Assembly (NCBI GenBank): GCA_973895155.1
Contig: OZ316896.1
Coordinates: 7,936,001 to 8,000,000 of the forward strand
Length of the DNA: 64,000 nucleotides
DNA from: Marsupella aquatica
Lineage: Eukaryota; Marchantiophyta
Reading direction: 5' to 3'
The notes beneath the pieces are model-generated. The model did not search any database. It saw only the letters and a list, made by a program, of their open reading frames with translations, and was not told where the DNA came from. Of this stretch, positions 53,490-64,000 are shown one piece after another (positions within the stretch are counted from its first letter, which is position 1; every line of letters starts with the position of its first letter). The position numbers were made by a program, and so were the translations under genes.

Positions 53490-53890
53490 AAAACAAGGGG
53501 AAGGGGGGTGAAGGGAAAAAGGGAGGAGGGGGAGGAAATCGTTAGGATTTGACTCAAGTTCTTGGCTTTGGTTAGTTTGGCCTTACTAGGGTTTGTTAAC
53601 CCTTTATTACATTAGGATATATAAGATCCATTGCAATTAGATTAGGCCCACACATCTCGGCCCCCCTGGGGGTATAGGTTTGAGGGAGTGCATTCTCTCC
53701 CTCATTCTTCACGTGTACTTCCTCATGTTTAATTTAAGTTATTCAGGATCCCTGAAGAGTTTCTCCATCATGGTGTCTTGTTGGTGTACTAGTGTGAGAT
53801 TGAGTGTTGACTTCTCATGTTCCGCATTTGCTATCTAGTCTATGCTGACGGTTTCTTACAAGTGACATCAAAGCTTTGTGTTTGTGGTTT
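53490..53890 (+). repeat. Possible rightward copia LTR end and primer site
   Basis: The sequence GGTTTCTTACAAGTGACATC, followed by AAAGCTTTG (53847-53875), resembles a decayed LTR end plus the AGTGGTATCAGAGC primer site of copia elements. The LTR start is not resolved, and no gag follows. Confidence 0.4.
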
Positions 53891-55213
53891 GGTGGTCTAG
53901 GCAGTGGTGAGAGTGTTCATTGTGTTGGATTGTGGTGAATCAAAGATTGAATTGTCATTCCCGGTTGCATGATCATTTCACTAGCTGGTTTGTGTTGAAC
54001 GACTCGTGTTGGGAAGAGGTGACGGTTTCTCAATTGGAACTTTGCTAAAGGATCAACGGTCACATCAGTATGTTTCCAAAGGTACTGTTGGGAAGACAAT
54101 CCAAAAAAAATTCGTGCACATTGGCAGGCAATTTATCTTGATGAAAGCTTCACAACTTTTCATCCGGCACAGCAATAGCATTTTAAGTGTTGCTGATTAG
54201 AGTAATAAGCTTGGGAATAAGCTCTTGGCTATGTAGTTTATTATGTTTGTCTGATTCCTTGTGGATCCGTGTTTTATCAAGAAAACTTTGATACATTTAG
54301 TCTCAAAGTGGCTAATTTAAATTTGTTTCTCTACTTCTGACATTGATTGTGGCACCACACCTCTTTGCAATGGCTTGGCCCGGGGGCTCGGCCGACATTA
54401 ATTAGCGGGCATGAGGCCCGGGAGTTTAATTAATACTTCCTCCTTCCTAGTCAGAGCACTTATTACAAGGGCACAGTGCCCTACCTGCAAGTGAGCAAGG
54501 GAACTTGAGGCTTGAAGCGTGGGACTTTAGGGAGGCATTTCAGAAAGGGCTTGTAGCCCTAGCCTATGTACCTTGCACATTATTTTGTGAGGGGAGTCCT
54601 TGCCCTCCCCAAAAGAGGGAACTTTTAATTGGGGGCCCAAAGCCCTAAGTAGTCACGAGGAGGGGTGAGAGGAGAGATTTAAATGGTCCCTCCCTTTGGA
54701 AGCACTTAATCACCCTAGGGCCGAGGCCCAATGCAAGTACGAGAAGGGGGGACCTAAGGCCGTAGTGCAAAGAGGGAGGGCAGGGGCAATTAATTGCTCC
54801 CTTCTCTTGCCAGTGTTAATCAAAGTGCCCTATGCAAGGCATGTTCAAGCCTAAGGGAGCACAAGTGATGGTCAGGACCTTGCCACCCAGTGCCCTTACC
54901 AATCCCAACACTCTTGCCTAAATGCCCTTGGTGCCTGAACGCCTACACAAAACTCCTTGAGCAAGCCTTGGGCCCTCAGTCCAAGTAAAATCAGTGAACC
55001 ACCTACGATCGTGACTCCATCTTTCTTACCCATTGTTATTTATGTTTTTCTGTAAAAAGTTATCTTGTTACCGGTAATATTAATAATTATTAGTTCACAA
55101 TCTATAAAAACCAACCTTCAAGCATTTCCACGTACGCATTAGACATTGGTAAGTAGGTCAGCAAATAGAACCTCCCAGGCTTGCATGGCCTTGCCATAAG
55201 CTAAAGCTAGAGT
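53891..55213. other. Unassigned sequence, left of the solo LTR
   Basis: Word-poor sequence with many GGCCC/AAGCCC clusters (54380-54980) and no frame of note. It ends in AGACA (55214-55218), the target duplication of the solo LTR, so it continues at 59884. Confidence 0.35.
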
Positions 55214-55218
55214 AGACA

Positions 55219-58200
55219 TGTGGTGCGTCCCATGGCTCCCTAAACCCAAGAAACCCCCCAGCTCAAGCCGATTCCCGCAGGTTTCGTGCTTGGCGAGGCC
55301 GTTTCCGCGGCTTAGCGGCATGGGACGCTGCTAACCTTCTACTACTACTATTAACATTTTACACACATATACTGGACAGATCCTTCATCGGGTCATGAGA
55401 TACGTAGCCGGCCTAATATAGGCCTTCCCCTGTCTTCCCCTGTCTTCCCCTCCGTCTTGTTAGGTATGTTTGGATTCCGCCGCCGGAATGATCCCCAATA
55501 GGCTTGGTTAAGCCGCTAAGACCTCTCTCAGCTCGACACATCCAACTCTCACTCCCCTGCTTACTTTCCTTCCTTCTATTGATGTGGGCACTCTTCACAC
55601 AAGTTAATGCGACACACAAATAGCAAAATGACTCATTCTGACTGAGTCATACCATGCACTTGCCATACAAACAGTACATCTCATACACAAGTTCTGCGAA
55701 CTAAGCCGTGAGGCCAACTCTATTCAGCTCTTAGGCATGAGGAAACATGAATATACACAAGGGTCACTGTATGACTAACCGAGAGCTTCTCGTACTACTT
55801 GATCCCAGCCCGGCTGGTGCAAACTAAAAACTTGCTAAAGAAGAGGCCCTGAGCTCCCCGCTGCCCAGGTACTTATCCTGGTAGTGGATCCGCCATTCTT
55901 TGCATCGTAAGCCTAATCTACTTAACAGTAATCTACTTGCCCGAATCTACCTATGTACAGCAAGGCAGGAGCACAAGTGTTGCTCCTACCAGTGGGACCG
56001 CAATCCCACTAAGCTAAGTGTCAGGGCCGCTCCTGGTTCTGATCCTAATCCTAAACGTGGAGATCCGCGCCCGCCCTGCCCACTCACGCCTCCTCCCTCC
56101 ACGTCCGCCCTCCCTAAAAGGAACGGCGCCCTTGCACCGTCACGACACCGGTGGTGGATCCTTAATGGACGCCCCCAACGCTTCCTCCTCAGCCACTGCC
56201 GTAGGTTCATTCTCTGACAGATTACCTGCCCTTGACTGAGTCAACTCTCCATCGGCCTGACTGGGTCCACCTTCGGCTTCAGCCTCGACACCGGCCTCGG
56301 CAATACCCACGGCTTCGGCCTCAGCCACTCGCACGGCTTCGGCTTCAGCCACTCCCTCGGCTTCGGCCTCCCCTTCCCCTAGGGTAGTTGGATCCTTAGC
56401 CGTGACCCTGTCTGGGGTCGGTGCTGGGTCTACCTCCTTGATCACCACGGCCTGTGAAGTCGTATTACTCCTTGACCCTGAAGGTTTCCGCTTCTTCTTC
56501 GTTGGTGGCTCGGCAGCTGGTCCCTTCCCCTTCCCACTTACTTCCGGCACTGGTGCAGTTGGCGCGGCTTGTCCTTCGGCAATTACCACCCCTGGTAACT
56601 GGTTTGTCCCAACGGGAGATGGACCTGCTGCAGCTAAGCATTTAAATACTGCGGCTTGTTTCTTCAGCCGCTCTGTTTGGTTGTCGGCCCGCCGCTGTAG
56701 GTTCTCCATCTTCCTCGTGATTTCCTCCAACTCCTCTTGGGTTTCATCCAGGTCCTTACGTGCCCCCTCCAGCTCGTTTTTGGCCTCCTCCTGCTCCCTG
56801 TGGGCTTCCTCCAATTCCTTCTTCAAGGTAGCCCTCTCCTCCTGGGTTGCTCTTAGCTCCTTGTCGAGCTCTGCAATGATGACAGACTCCATCTGGTTCA
56901 TCTTGGCGTAAGTCTGTTCGAGCATCTCGTCCTTCTCCCTTAGGTCGGCCTTGAAGCTGGCCGTCAGGGACGCAAGCTCCTGCTGCAGCGCCATAATCCC
57001 TTGATAGGATTTCCCTAACTCGACCTCCTTCTGCTCAAGGGCTCCGCGGATTTTCTCGAGCTCCCCTTTCAACGCCCATTCCTTTCTTTGGGTCTCCGCC
57101 ATGGCCCGGCTGTTGGCTGTTATGTGGGCCTCCTCTGTATTCTTCAGCTCTTGCTTCCACTTCTCCCTCTCTTTGATCGTGTCGGCCAACTCTCCCTGCG
57201 TCTGAGTTAGTTTATCCTTGATATTCTGATTATCAGCCTGCGCGGTGTCCAACTGCCCCTGCATGATGTTCAGCTCATGTCGTTTAATCCGTAGTTCATC
57301 TTGGGCTTTCTTGGCCGCCCTTAGATCTTCAATCTCGGCTTCCATCCTCCTAAGCCGCCGAATGACCTCGTCCTTCTTGCTTCTCTCTAAAGCCACCGCT
57401 TCTTCTAATTGGTGCTTCTCCAACTGCTCCCTATGGAAAAAGGGTCCTACCTCCAACTCCTCTCCAAAGATGCCGAGCGCAAGTTCCCCACACATCTCAC
57501 CATACTCCATGGCTCTATTCTTAGCGTAGGTGGAGTAAGTAGAAGTGATCGGCATCGCCCATCGTGGCCTCTGCTCCCAAGCCGTCCTGCGGATCTCTTC
57601 AATCGTGGCTAGAGGTTTGCTTCCTTTTTCGGCTAGCCGCCTGATGTCCTCCGGCCAATCTCCTCCTGGTAAATCCTTTTCCTTAGCCAGGGCGGCCTCT
57701 TCCTCCTGCTTGATTCGCTCCTGAAATTCCTGCACCGTCTGTTTTATGCCGTCGAAGCTCGGGGGAGCAACATCTGGTGGGGGAGACTCATGGCTACTCT
57801 GCTGGTTGGGGTCCCCTCGCACTACCCTTGGAAGTGTGGGGACAAACCGGCCACAGGTCCTTACTCCTGGAACGTGATGGTCCGACCCATAGCCGGAATT
57901 ATCATGGCTGCAGTCCTCCACTGCCTCCTCTACCTCTTGGACGTCCGGCTTCTCCCTCTCCTCTTCGTCGGTAGGAGCTTCAGGCAATTCTGCCTCAGAT
58001 TCGGAGCTTGAGGTTCCCACATACATTCGAACACCTGGCTTGGATTCCGGCCTGATTCTTTCCTTGTCTCCAGCAAAGGGGTTTTCTCTTGTGAGCCGGT
58101 GTAGGCCTACCTCTGTAGTAGTGTCCTGCATTGTTGCCGTTGCCGTTGTTGTTGCCGATGCCGATTTCTTTTCTTTCTCCAGTAGTTTCAGCAGACTCTG

Positions 58201-59878
58201 CATGCCTGGTTGCTGCATCGGCAAGTCCTCCTTCCTGGGCCTAAACACCTGCTCGATCGTAGGGCTAACAGGTGGTTGAGGCTTCTCAGCCAACGGCCTC
58301 GGCGTTGGAGCTTCCTCGGGTGCCCTTACCTGCAGGGGAAGTACCGGGGCAAAAGTCTGACCTCTGGCATACCGGCACAACAGCGGCATGTGATAGCCAA
58401 GCCGCGACACGCTCCCCATGCCGATTACCTGCTGCTCCTCCTTTAAGATCTTCTTCAATTGGTTGAGAAGGTACCCGTTGTAGTCCCGGCTTGGGTCTGG
58501 CCTTTCTGCCAGATAGACCTGTGCCTTGCCGATCTCTACCCTCGGCAAGTTACAATGCATGGTCACCCGCAAGAAGTCGATCATCTCTCCTATGTGCGGG
58601 TTGGTGCAGGTGTTCCGGAAGAAGCCATTCTTCGTTGATGGCCCGGGGAACGACCGGAACTCCTTGTCAGGCAAGGTCTTCCTGGTATCAACTTTGGTCT
58701 TATTGCCTATCGGCAAGCCAAACACTTCGGCAATTACCTTGGGAGTAAGATAGAAATCCTTCCCATATATCCTCGTGCAATTGGTCTCGGGTTCCCATGA
58801 CCCCACGAATTCTAATAGGTCTGACTCCGGTACCTCCGGCTTCAGCCATGGTAATCTTACAAAGGCCTCCAAGCCGGATCCGGCCATGAAGCCTTGGTAC
58901 CTCTTGGTCTGCATGGCCGTAAAGCATGCATCCTCCTCCCGTGCAAAATGTAGTTGCACCTCCACCGGTAGGGTTGCCGCCCAGCCCTTCCAGGTGTCAT
59001 CCCTGGTTGGAATGGCCTTGATGGGATCGACCTCCTCCTCTTCGGCTTCTCCCTGCCTCCTGCTCTGCTGCTCGGCTGGCCTCTTTGGTGCCACCGACCT
59101 CGTTCTTTTTGCCGGGGTGGCTTCATCGTTGACGGCCCCCTTCCTCTTCATCTCTGCTGCCGTGGAGGTTTCTCCTAGCACCGTTGCCTGGGTCCACCTT
59201 TCCGTGCTACCCTTTAATTCCCAGTGTATGTCATTGCAGTTCTTGATGGCCTCTCGGATGCCGACGACGCTGTCTTTGCAAAACAGAAGATCGTCGAGTT
59301 GATTGGAAGTAGGCGTCCACAGGAACTCGTCCTTGATGAGTTCGCCTCCTAAGAAAGCCATCTTCTGCAGCTCCCACAATCGAGCGAGCTCCTGCCGTTC
59401 TCGAGCTGCCCTTTCTGACTCCTCGTCCTCGTAAGTCTTGATGTACTCAGTTGCCCGTTCGAACAGGCATCCCCAGAAATATGCCGCTTGATTGACGTTG
59501 CTCATACCCTCCTTAGGTCGATCGTCGGTATCTACTCTCTCCCCGAGTGCTTGCCTAAGCAGCTGACAGTAGTTGGCCTCCCGTAGTCGTCTGCCTAGTT
59601 CGTGCTCGCAAATGAGCCACCATCTCCTGCAAGCGCTCCTTACCCCTCTCCTCTGCCGGTCCTTCTTCCCGTTGATCCTTCCTAGCCGCCGACGCTTAAC
59701 GCGCCCTAACCCTAATCGGGTTTTCACCCTCAGCCTTACCTCCGGCCTCTGCCCGGGTTCCATGGTTGCCCCTAATTGTTTATATTTTCCTTGTTTTGTC
59801 CCTATACTAAGGTGTTCCTAGGGTGCCTTCCTGCTTTACCCACTTAACCGGCCGAGTGATTCCTGTCTAGGCATCACA
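55219..59878 (-). mobile_element. Solo giant LTR (4,660 bp) with 5-bp target duplication
   Basis: On the minus strand it begins TGTGATGCCTAGACAGG at 59878 and ends GGACGCACCACA at 55219. AGACA at 55214-55218 and 59879-59883 is a perfect target duplication. No primer site, gag or polypurine tract adjoins either end, so it is a solo LTR left by recombination between two LTRs. Its coding frame is intact. Confidence 0.9.
56140..59763 (-). CDS. LTR-encoded coiled-coil protein, intact (1,207 codons)
   Basis: The ATG lies 115 bases inside the LTR. Residues 1-60 are Arg/Lys-rich. About 95-140 is a charged helix (FWGCLFERATEYIKTYEDEE). About 205-250 has basic clusters (PAKRTRSVAPKRPAEQQSRR) followed by EEEEVDPI. 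About 255-480 is a globular region with GSWEPETNCTRIYGKDFYLT, PKVIAEVFGLPIG and HIGEMIDFLRVTMHCNLPR, resembling plant-mobile-domain proteins and the extra ORFs of plant retroelements. About 480-760 is low complexity, rich in Pro, Glu and Ser. About 790-1060 is an unbroken heptad-like coiled coil. Then come KKKRKPSGSRS and an acidic Ala/Glu repeat tail. At least five other copies in this window encode the same protein in decayed form. Function unknown; nuclear location is suggested by the basic clusters. Confidence 0.85.
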   Translation of the reverse strand: MEPGQRPEVRLRVKTRLGLGRVKRRRLGRINGKKDRQRRGVRSACRRWWLICEHELGRRLREANYCQLLRQALGERVDTDDRPKEGMSNVNQAAYFWGCLFERATEYIKTYEDEESERAARERQELARLWELQKMAFLGGELIKDEFLWTPTSNQLDDLLFCKDSVVGIREAIKNCNDIHWELKGSTERWTQATVLGETSTAAEMKRKGAVNDEATPAKRTRSVAPKRPAEQQSRRQGEAEEEEVDPIKAIPTRDDTWKGWAATLPVEVQLHFAREEDACFTAMQTKRYQGFMAGSGLEAFVRLPWLKPEVPESDLLEFVGSWEPETNCTRIYGKDFYLTPKVIAEVFGLPIGNKTKVDTRKTLPDKEFRSFPGPSTKNGFFRNTCTNPHIGEMIDFLRVTMHCNLPRVEIGKAQVYLAERPDPSRDYNGYLLNQLKKILKEEQQVIGMGSVSRLGYHMPLLCRYARGQTFAPVLPLQVRAPEEAPTPRPLAEKPQPPVSPTIEQVFRPRKEDLPMQQPGMQSLLKLLEKEKKSASATTTATATMQDTTTEVGLHRLTRENPFAGDKERIRPESKPGVRMYVGTSSSESEAELPEAPTDEEEREKPDVQEVEEAVEDCSHDNSGYGSDHHVPGVRTCGRFVPTLPRVVRGDPNQQSSHESPPPDVAPPSFDGIKQTVQEFQERIKQEEEAALAKEKDLPGGDWPEDIRRLAEKGSKPLATIEEIRRTAWEQRPRWAMPITSTYSTYAKNRAMEYGEMCGELALGIFGEELEVGPFFHREQLEKHQLEEAVALERSKKDEVIRRLRRMEAEIEDLRAAKKAQDELRIKRHELNIMQGQLDTAQADNQNIKDKLTQTQGELADTIKEREKWKQELKNTEEAHITANSRAMAETQRKEWALKGELEKIRGALEQKEVELGKSYQGIMALQQELASLTASFKADLREKDEMLEQTYAKMNQMESVIIAELDKELRATQEERATLKKELEEAHREQEEAKNELEGARKDLDETQEELEEITRKMENLQRRADNQTERLKKQAAVFKCLAAAGPSPVGTNQLPGVVIAEGQAAPTAPVPEVSGKGKGPAAEPPTKKKRKPSGSRSNTTSQAVVIKEVDPAPTPDRVTAKDPTTLGEGEAEAEGVAEAEAVRVAEAEAVGIAEAGVEAEAEGGPSQADGELTQSRAGNLSENEPTAVAEEEALGASIKDPPPVS

Positions 59879-59883
59879 AGACA

Positions 59884-61120
59884 CCCATTGTTCATCCAAA
59901 ACATCCTCTCTTTGGGTGTCGCCCATGCTTCCCCACTTTATATCCATCACTGGATGACCGCCCTACCCCTAGGACATGCTCATGGCCCAAATAGCTTTAT
60001 TAGCTTGTCCCAAAGTTTGTCCTAAAATGTCGCGACTAGATTGGCCCTAACTCTAGCAACCAACTCCAAGGTTCCCACTCAACTAATAGTCTAGGGGCCA
60101 AGTGAATTGTCTTGGAACTCAACCTCCTATCTACTATCATGCTTTGCCTCCCCAACGCAAGCTCTCATGGGAAACTAAATGCGGTTTGACTACTATTTCA
60201 ATAGGATTTGGCAAGTGGGCGAGATATAGCCCCCATAAACCCTGAGAATCCATGGCACCACCAGACCTATTTGAGATCAGAACAATGCAATCCTTCTCAA
60301 GAGCTTTCAAATGCATCAAAGAAGTCCCCCAATGGACTTTTTGTTGAGAAGTTATCAACATTTCCGTTTGGTGGTTCCTCTTGGTGTTGCAACCATCGCA
60401 GCTCACGACTTGGGCTTGCCCTTGGCCCCAGTGAGACACCACTTTGGAGACCTGCCACCCTCAGACCAGCTTTGGTCACCTGCATTTTTCCCCTAACTTG
60501 GACTCCATCTCGCATGAATGGGCACGCAAATAACTTGCTATGCCCATAACTTTTTAGCTAAACGTCTATACTAGGTGGAGTGCCTTAACCCGTTATGATC
60601 AGGCTAACCTAGTGCTCATGCCTAGGCCCTTAGAACCCATTGTCACTCAAGCGTCCCGGACAACCACACTTGGGTCGGCCATATTTTATGCGTCAAGTGT
60701 CCATTGCGCATGAAATAAGCTTTGTTAGCCTTGGGCCCAAGAGGAGCTCTCACTCAAGCCCTCAGAACTCAAAGTGAGTCTGGAGGTCTGGAGGTCCACC
60801 CTAAGCCTAGTCCATTCTCATGACCTAACCAGCCCCAAGCTAGCCTAAGTCCTTAGTGTGCGTCACCAACTTAGCGCCTTGGCCTTGCTAGTGCAATGCC
60901 TCGTTACCCACTAGTCTCCCCATACTTAGTCCCCACCGAATGGTCATTCCGGAGGCTTGGACCATACAAGAGCTCGACATCAAAGTCAGCAACATCGGAG
61001 CTACTTAGTGTTAATAAGGTAGTTGAGTTCTACGACTTGCACCCCCCTTAAAAATGGTCACGTCTACGTGACCCAAGTAAACATTCTAACATGCCTATCT
61101 GACCACTTTCCTTGGAATGG
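59884..61120. other. Unassigned sequence, right of the solo LTR
   Basis: Continuation of 53891-55213. No frame is supported and no repeats are recognised. Confidence 0.35.
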
Positions 61121-62048
61121 TTTTTTTTATAAATTTTAATACCGTGAAAGACCCCACGGATAGGGGGAACAACAGCCCTTAATACAGGGACAGCAACAGC
61201 ACACTAGCGAGCCACAAAGAGAGCCCAAAAGCACAAAAGAGAGCATCAAAGCCCCAGGGAGAGCCCCCCCTCAAAGAAGGGAAATAACACCGATCAAGAG
61301 AGCACCCATGCCCTTCCCACAGCAGCCCCCCAAAAAGCAGACCCCTCAATCAGCAACGCTGCCGCTAGAGGGCACCAAGAGAATCCTGTCCCCACCCCGT
61401 CTCAGCCAGATTTGCCTCGTTCCCCGCAACCATTCCTGAGCCCGGTTCAACCGAGAGCGACGCCGCCCAAAGCGTAAACCAGCCCCAACCGCATGGATGT
61501 GATTGGCAGTCTCAGCAAGCATCAGGCCCAAGTCAAATGAACGTCCCACCTTATCAGAGAACATATGTTCATTTCTTCCCAGCCAAATCATCCAGAGAGT
61601 CTGATATACACAAAAGATCCTAGCAGTGTGAATAGGCTCCGGTCCTGTCGATGCATCAAGAATAGCCAGCAGACCACCTCCAATGGGTAAGCGAAGCTCC
61701 GTCAAAATCCTGTCACACATCCTCCAGCAACATGAGGCATGGGAACAGTCAATGAACAAATGTTGCATCGTCTCCAAGACCCCACAGCAAAGCTTGCAAT
61801 TCCCAGTACCAGCCTGGATACGGAGGGCCCGTTGACCAGTAAACAATCCACCAACCAGGATCCGCCAGATAAAGGTTTTTGCTCTGCAGGAGAGGTCAGA
61901 AATCCACAGCTTCTTCCATCCAATGCACCATTCAATTTCCGACCGGGGTGAGGACCAGCACCTATTAAGCAGCACATGAAGGCTCATCTTGGGTCTCAAG
62001 AACTGGTAGACCCTGCAGTTGGTGATCTGAAAGTCCTTGAGAGGTTCT
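61121..62048 (-). mobile_element. L1-type LINE, 3' end
   Basis: The minus strand carries the end of a LINE ORF2 (61999-61346), then about 220 bases of 3' untranslated sequence ending in AATTTATAAAAAAAA (61121-61135), a poly-A-like tail. The 5' side is cut at 62048 by a giant-LTR copy. Confidence 0.8.
61346..61999 (-). pseudogene. LINE ORF2 C-terminus with zf-RVT domain
   Basis: It reads WISDLSCRAKTFIWRILVGG, LFTGQRALRI, CKLCCGVLETMQHLFIDCSH and CCWRMCD, the FLWR...L.T...C..C...ET..HLF..C...W pattern of the zf-RVT domain at the end of plant L1 reverse transcriptases. The basic tail RFGRRRSRLNRAQEWLRGTR follows. Only the last 217 codons remain; RT and endonuclease are absent. Confidence 0.85.
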
Positions 62049-64000
62049 TGTGATGCCTAGACAGGAATCACTCGGCCGGTTAAGTGGGTAAAGCAGGAAG
62101 GCACCCTAGGAACACCTTAGTATAGTGACAAAACAAGGAAAATATAAACAATTAGGGGCAACCATGGAACCCGGGCAGAGGCCGGAGGTAAGGCTGAGGG
62201 TGAAAACCCGATTAGGGTTAGGGCGCGTTAAGCGTCGGCGGCTAGGAAGGATCAACGGGAAGAAGGACCGGTAGAGGAGAGGGGTAAGGAGCGCTTGCAG
62301 GAGATGGTGGCTCATTTGCGAGCACGAACTAGGCAGACGACTACGGGAGGCCAACTACTGTCAGCTGCTTAGGCAAGCACTCGGGGAGAGAGTAGATACC
62401 GACGATCAACCTAAGGAGGGTATGAGCAACGTCAATCAAGCGGCACATTTCTGGGGATGCCTGTTCGAACGGGCAACTGAGTACATCAAGACTTACGAGG
62501 ACGAGGAGTCAGAAAGGGCAGCTCGAGAACGGCTGGAGCTCGCTCGATTGTGGGAGCTGCAGAAGACGGCTTTCTTAGGAGGCAAACTCATCAAGGACGA
62601 GTTCCTGTGGACGCCTACTTCCAATCAACTCGACGATCTTCTGTTTTGCAAAGACAGCGTCGTCGGCATCCGAGAGGCCATCAAGAACTGCAACGACATA
62701 CACTGGGAATTAAAGGGTAGCACGGAAAGGTGGACCCGGGCAACGGTGCTAGGAGAAACCTCCACGGCAGCAGAGATGAAGAGGAAGGGAGCCGTCAACG
62801 ATGAAGCCACCCCGGCAAAAAGAACGAGGTCGGCGGCACCAAAGAGGCCAGCCGAGCAGCAGAGCAGGAGGCAGGGAGAAGCCGAAGAGGAGGAGGTCGA
62901 TCCCATCAAGGCCATTCCAACCAGGGATGACACCTGGAAGGGCTGGGCGGCAACCCTACCGGTGGAGGTGCAACTACATTTTGCACGGGAGGAGGATGCA
63001 TGCTTTACGGCCATGCAGACCAAGAAGTACCAAGGCTTCATGGCCGGATCCGGCTTGGAGGCCTTTGTAAGATTACCATGGCTGAAGCCGGAGGTACCGG
63101 AGTCAGACCTATTAGAATTCGTGGGGTCATGGGAACCCGAGACCAATTGCACGAGGATATATGGGAAGGATTTCTATCTTACTCCCAAGGTGATTGCCGA
63201 AGTGTTTGGCTTGCCGATGGGCAATAAGACCAAAGTTGATACCAGGAAGACCTTGCCTGACAAGGAGTTCCGGTCGTTCCCCGGGCCATCAACGAAGAAT
63301 GGCTTCTTCCGGAACACCTGCACCAACCCGCACATAGGAGAGATGATCGACTTCTTGCGGGTGACCATGCATTGTAACTTGCCGAGGGCAGAGATCGGCA
63401 AAGCACAGGTCTATCTGGCAGAAAGGCCAGACCCAAGCCGGGACTACAACGGGTACCTCCTCAACCAATTGAAGAAGATCTTAAAGGAGGAGCAGCAGGT
63501 AATCGGCATGGGGAGCGTGTCGCGGCTTGGCTATCACATGCCGCTGTTGTGCCGGTATGCCAGAGGTCAGACTTTTGCCCCGGTACTTCCCCTGCAGGTA
63601 AGGGCACCCGAGGAAGCTCCAACGCCGAGGCCGTTGGCTAAGAAGCCTCAACCACCTGTTAGTCCTACGATCGAGCAGGTGTTTAGGCCCAGGAAGGAAG
63701 ACTTGCCGATGCAGCAACCAGGCATGCAGAGTCTGCTGAAACTACTGGAGAAAGAAAAGAAATCGGCATCGGCAACAACAACGGCAACGGCAACAATGCA
63801 GGACACTACTACAGAGGTAGGCCTACACCGGCTCACAAGAGAAAACCCCTTTGCTGGAGACAAGGAGAGAATCAGGCCGGAATCCAAGCCAGGTGTTCGA
63901 ATGTACGTGGGAACCTCAAGCTCCGAATCTGAGGCAGAATTGCCTGAAGCTCCTACCAACGAAGAGGAGAGGGAGAAGCCGGACGTCCAAGAGGTAGAGG
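62049..64000 (+). mobile_element. Giant-LTR copy 5, runs off the window
   Basis: It starts TGTGATGCCTAGACAGG at 62049, is very close to the solo LTR (59878) but in the opposite orientation, 2.2 kb away. It is inserted in LINE sequence. The right end is outside the window. Confidence 0.88.
62164..64000 (+). pseudogene. LTR-encoded coiled-coil protein, copy 5, partial
   Basis: The ATG at 62164 is followed in frame by one TAG at 62272-62274, where the solo LTR has CAG. After that the frame stays open to the end of the window, through VNQAAHFWGCLFERATEYIK, GKDFYLTPKVIAEVFGLPMG and PTIEQVFRPRKEDLPMQQPG. A start at the MSNVNQ Met (about 62420) would give a shorter protein free of the stop. Confidence 0.85.

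Noticed and set aside
58775-59302. Open frames of up to 175 codons antisense to the LTR-encoded protein, also at 28017, 36310, 20834 and 62625
   Set aside because: They recur in every copy because they mirror the conserved sense frame. Their composition (Ser/Cys/Pro-rich) is that of antisense coding DNA, and the sense frame explains the conservation.
1-64000. CRISPR arrays, bacterial operons or riboswitches
   Set aside because: Introns, plant retroelements and CACTA transposons show nuclear plant DNA. The tandem arrays have no unique spacers of constant length.

Overview
The window is a land-plant nuclear segment made almost entirely of nested transposable elements. I see no host gene, rRNA, tRNA or CRISPR array. 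The evidence for a plant is the mix of families: CACTA (En/Spm) elements with spliced TNP2-type transposase, Ty1/copia elements primed from initiator tRNA-Met, Ty3/gypsy elements with a Tat-like primer site, and an L1-type LINE tail with a zf-RVT domain. The species cannot be named; a fern, lycophyte or gymnosperm with a large genome would fit (inference only).

Layout. 1-4942: right part of CACTA A1 (family with a TTCGCAA terminal motif), inserted in the TNP2 gene of a related element C. C resumes at 4943-5188 and, after a second insertion, at 16211-17141. 5189-16210: CACTA B (11,022 bp, 14-bp terminal inverted repeats, TAT target duplication). B carries a leftward accessory gene (TNPA-like), a rightward gene with a SET domain, and a rightward TNP2 transposase. 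Two short DNA transposons with 8-bp target duplications sit inside B's genes. C itself lies in a copia integrase remnant (17142-17765). 17766-20236 and 30185-31025 are two parts of a decayed gypsy element, separated by about 10 kb of copies of an unusual LTR.

That LTR is about 4.65 kb long and encodes a protein of about 1,200 residues. Copies or fragments occur at 20237-23915, 24476-29116, 29117-30184, 35836-37418, 55219-59878 (a solo LTR with perfect 5-bp target duplication and an intact 1,207-codon frame) and 62049-64000. 31026-35835 holds a gag/protease-only retroelement. 39331-45896 is a recent full-length copia element with 457-bp LTRs and GGCAT target duplications. 46640-52310 holds an unidentified gag-like reading frame and four copies of a multi-hairpin RNA-like module whose stems differ in sequence but stay complementary. 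52560-53890 has two copia LTR/leader remnants, and 61121-62048 the 3' end of a LINE.

Four observations stand out: a SET-domain gene carried by a CACTA element; the covarying RNA module; the protein-coding giant LTR; and two CACTA families that place different short motifs at the same three positions (element end, accessory-gene promoter, accessory-gene intron), which suggests self-regulation by the accessory protein.
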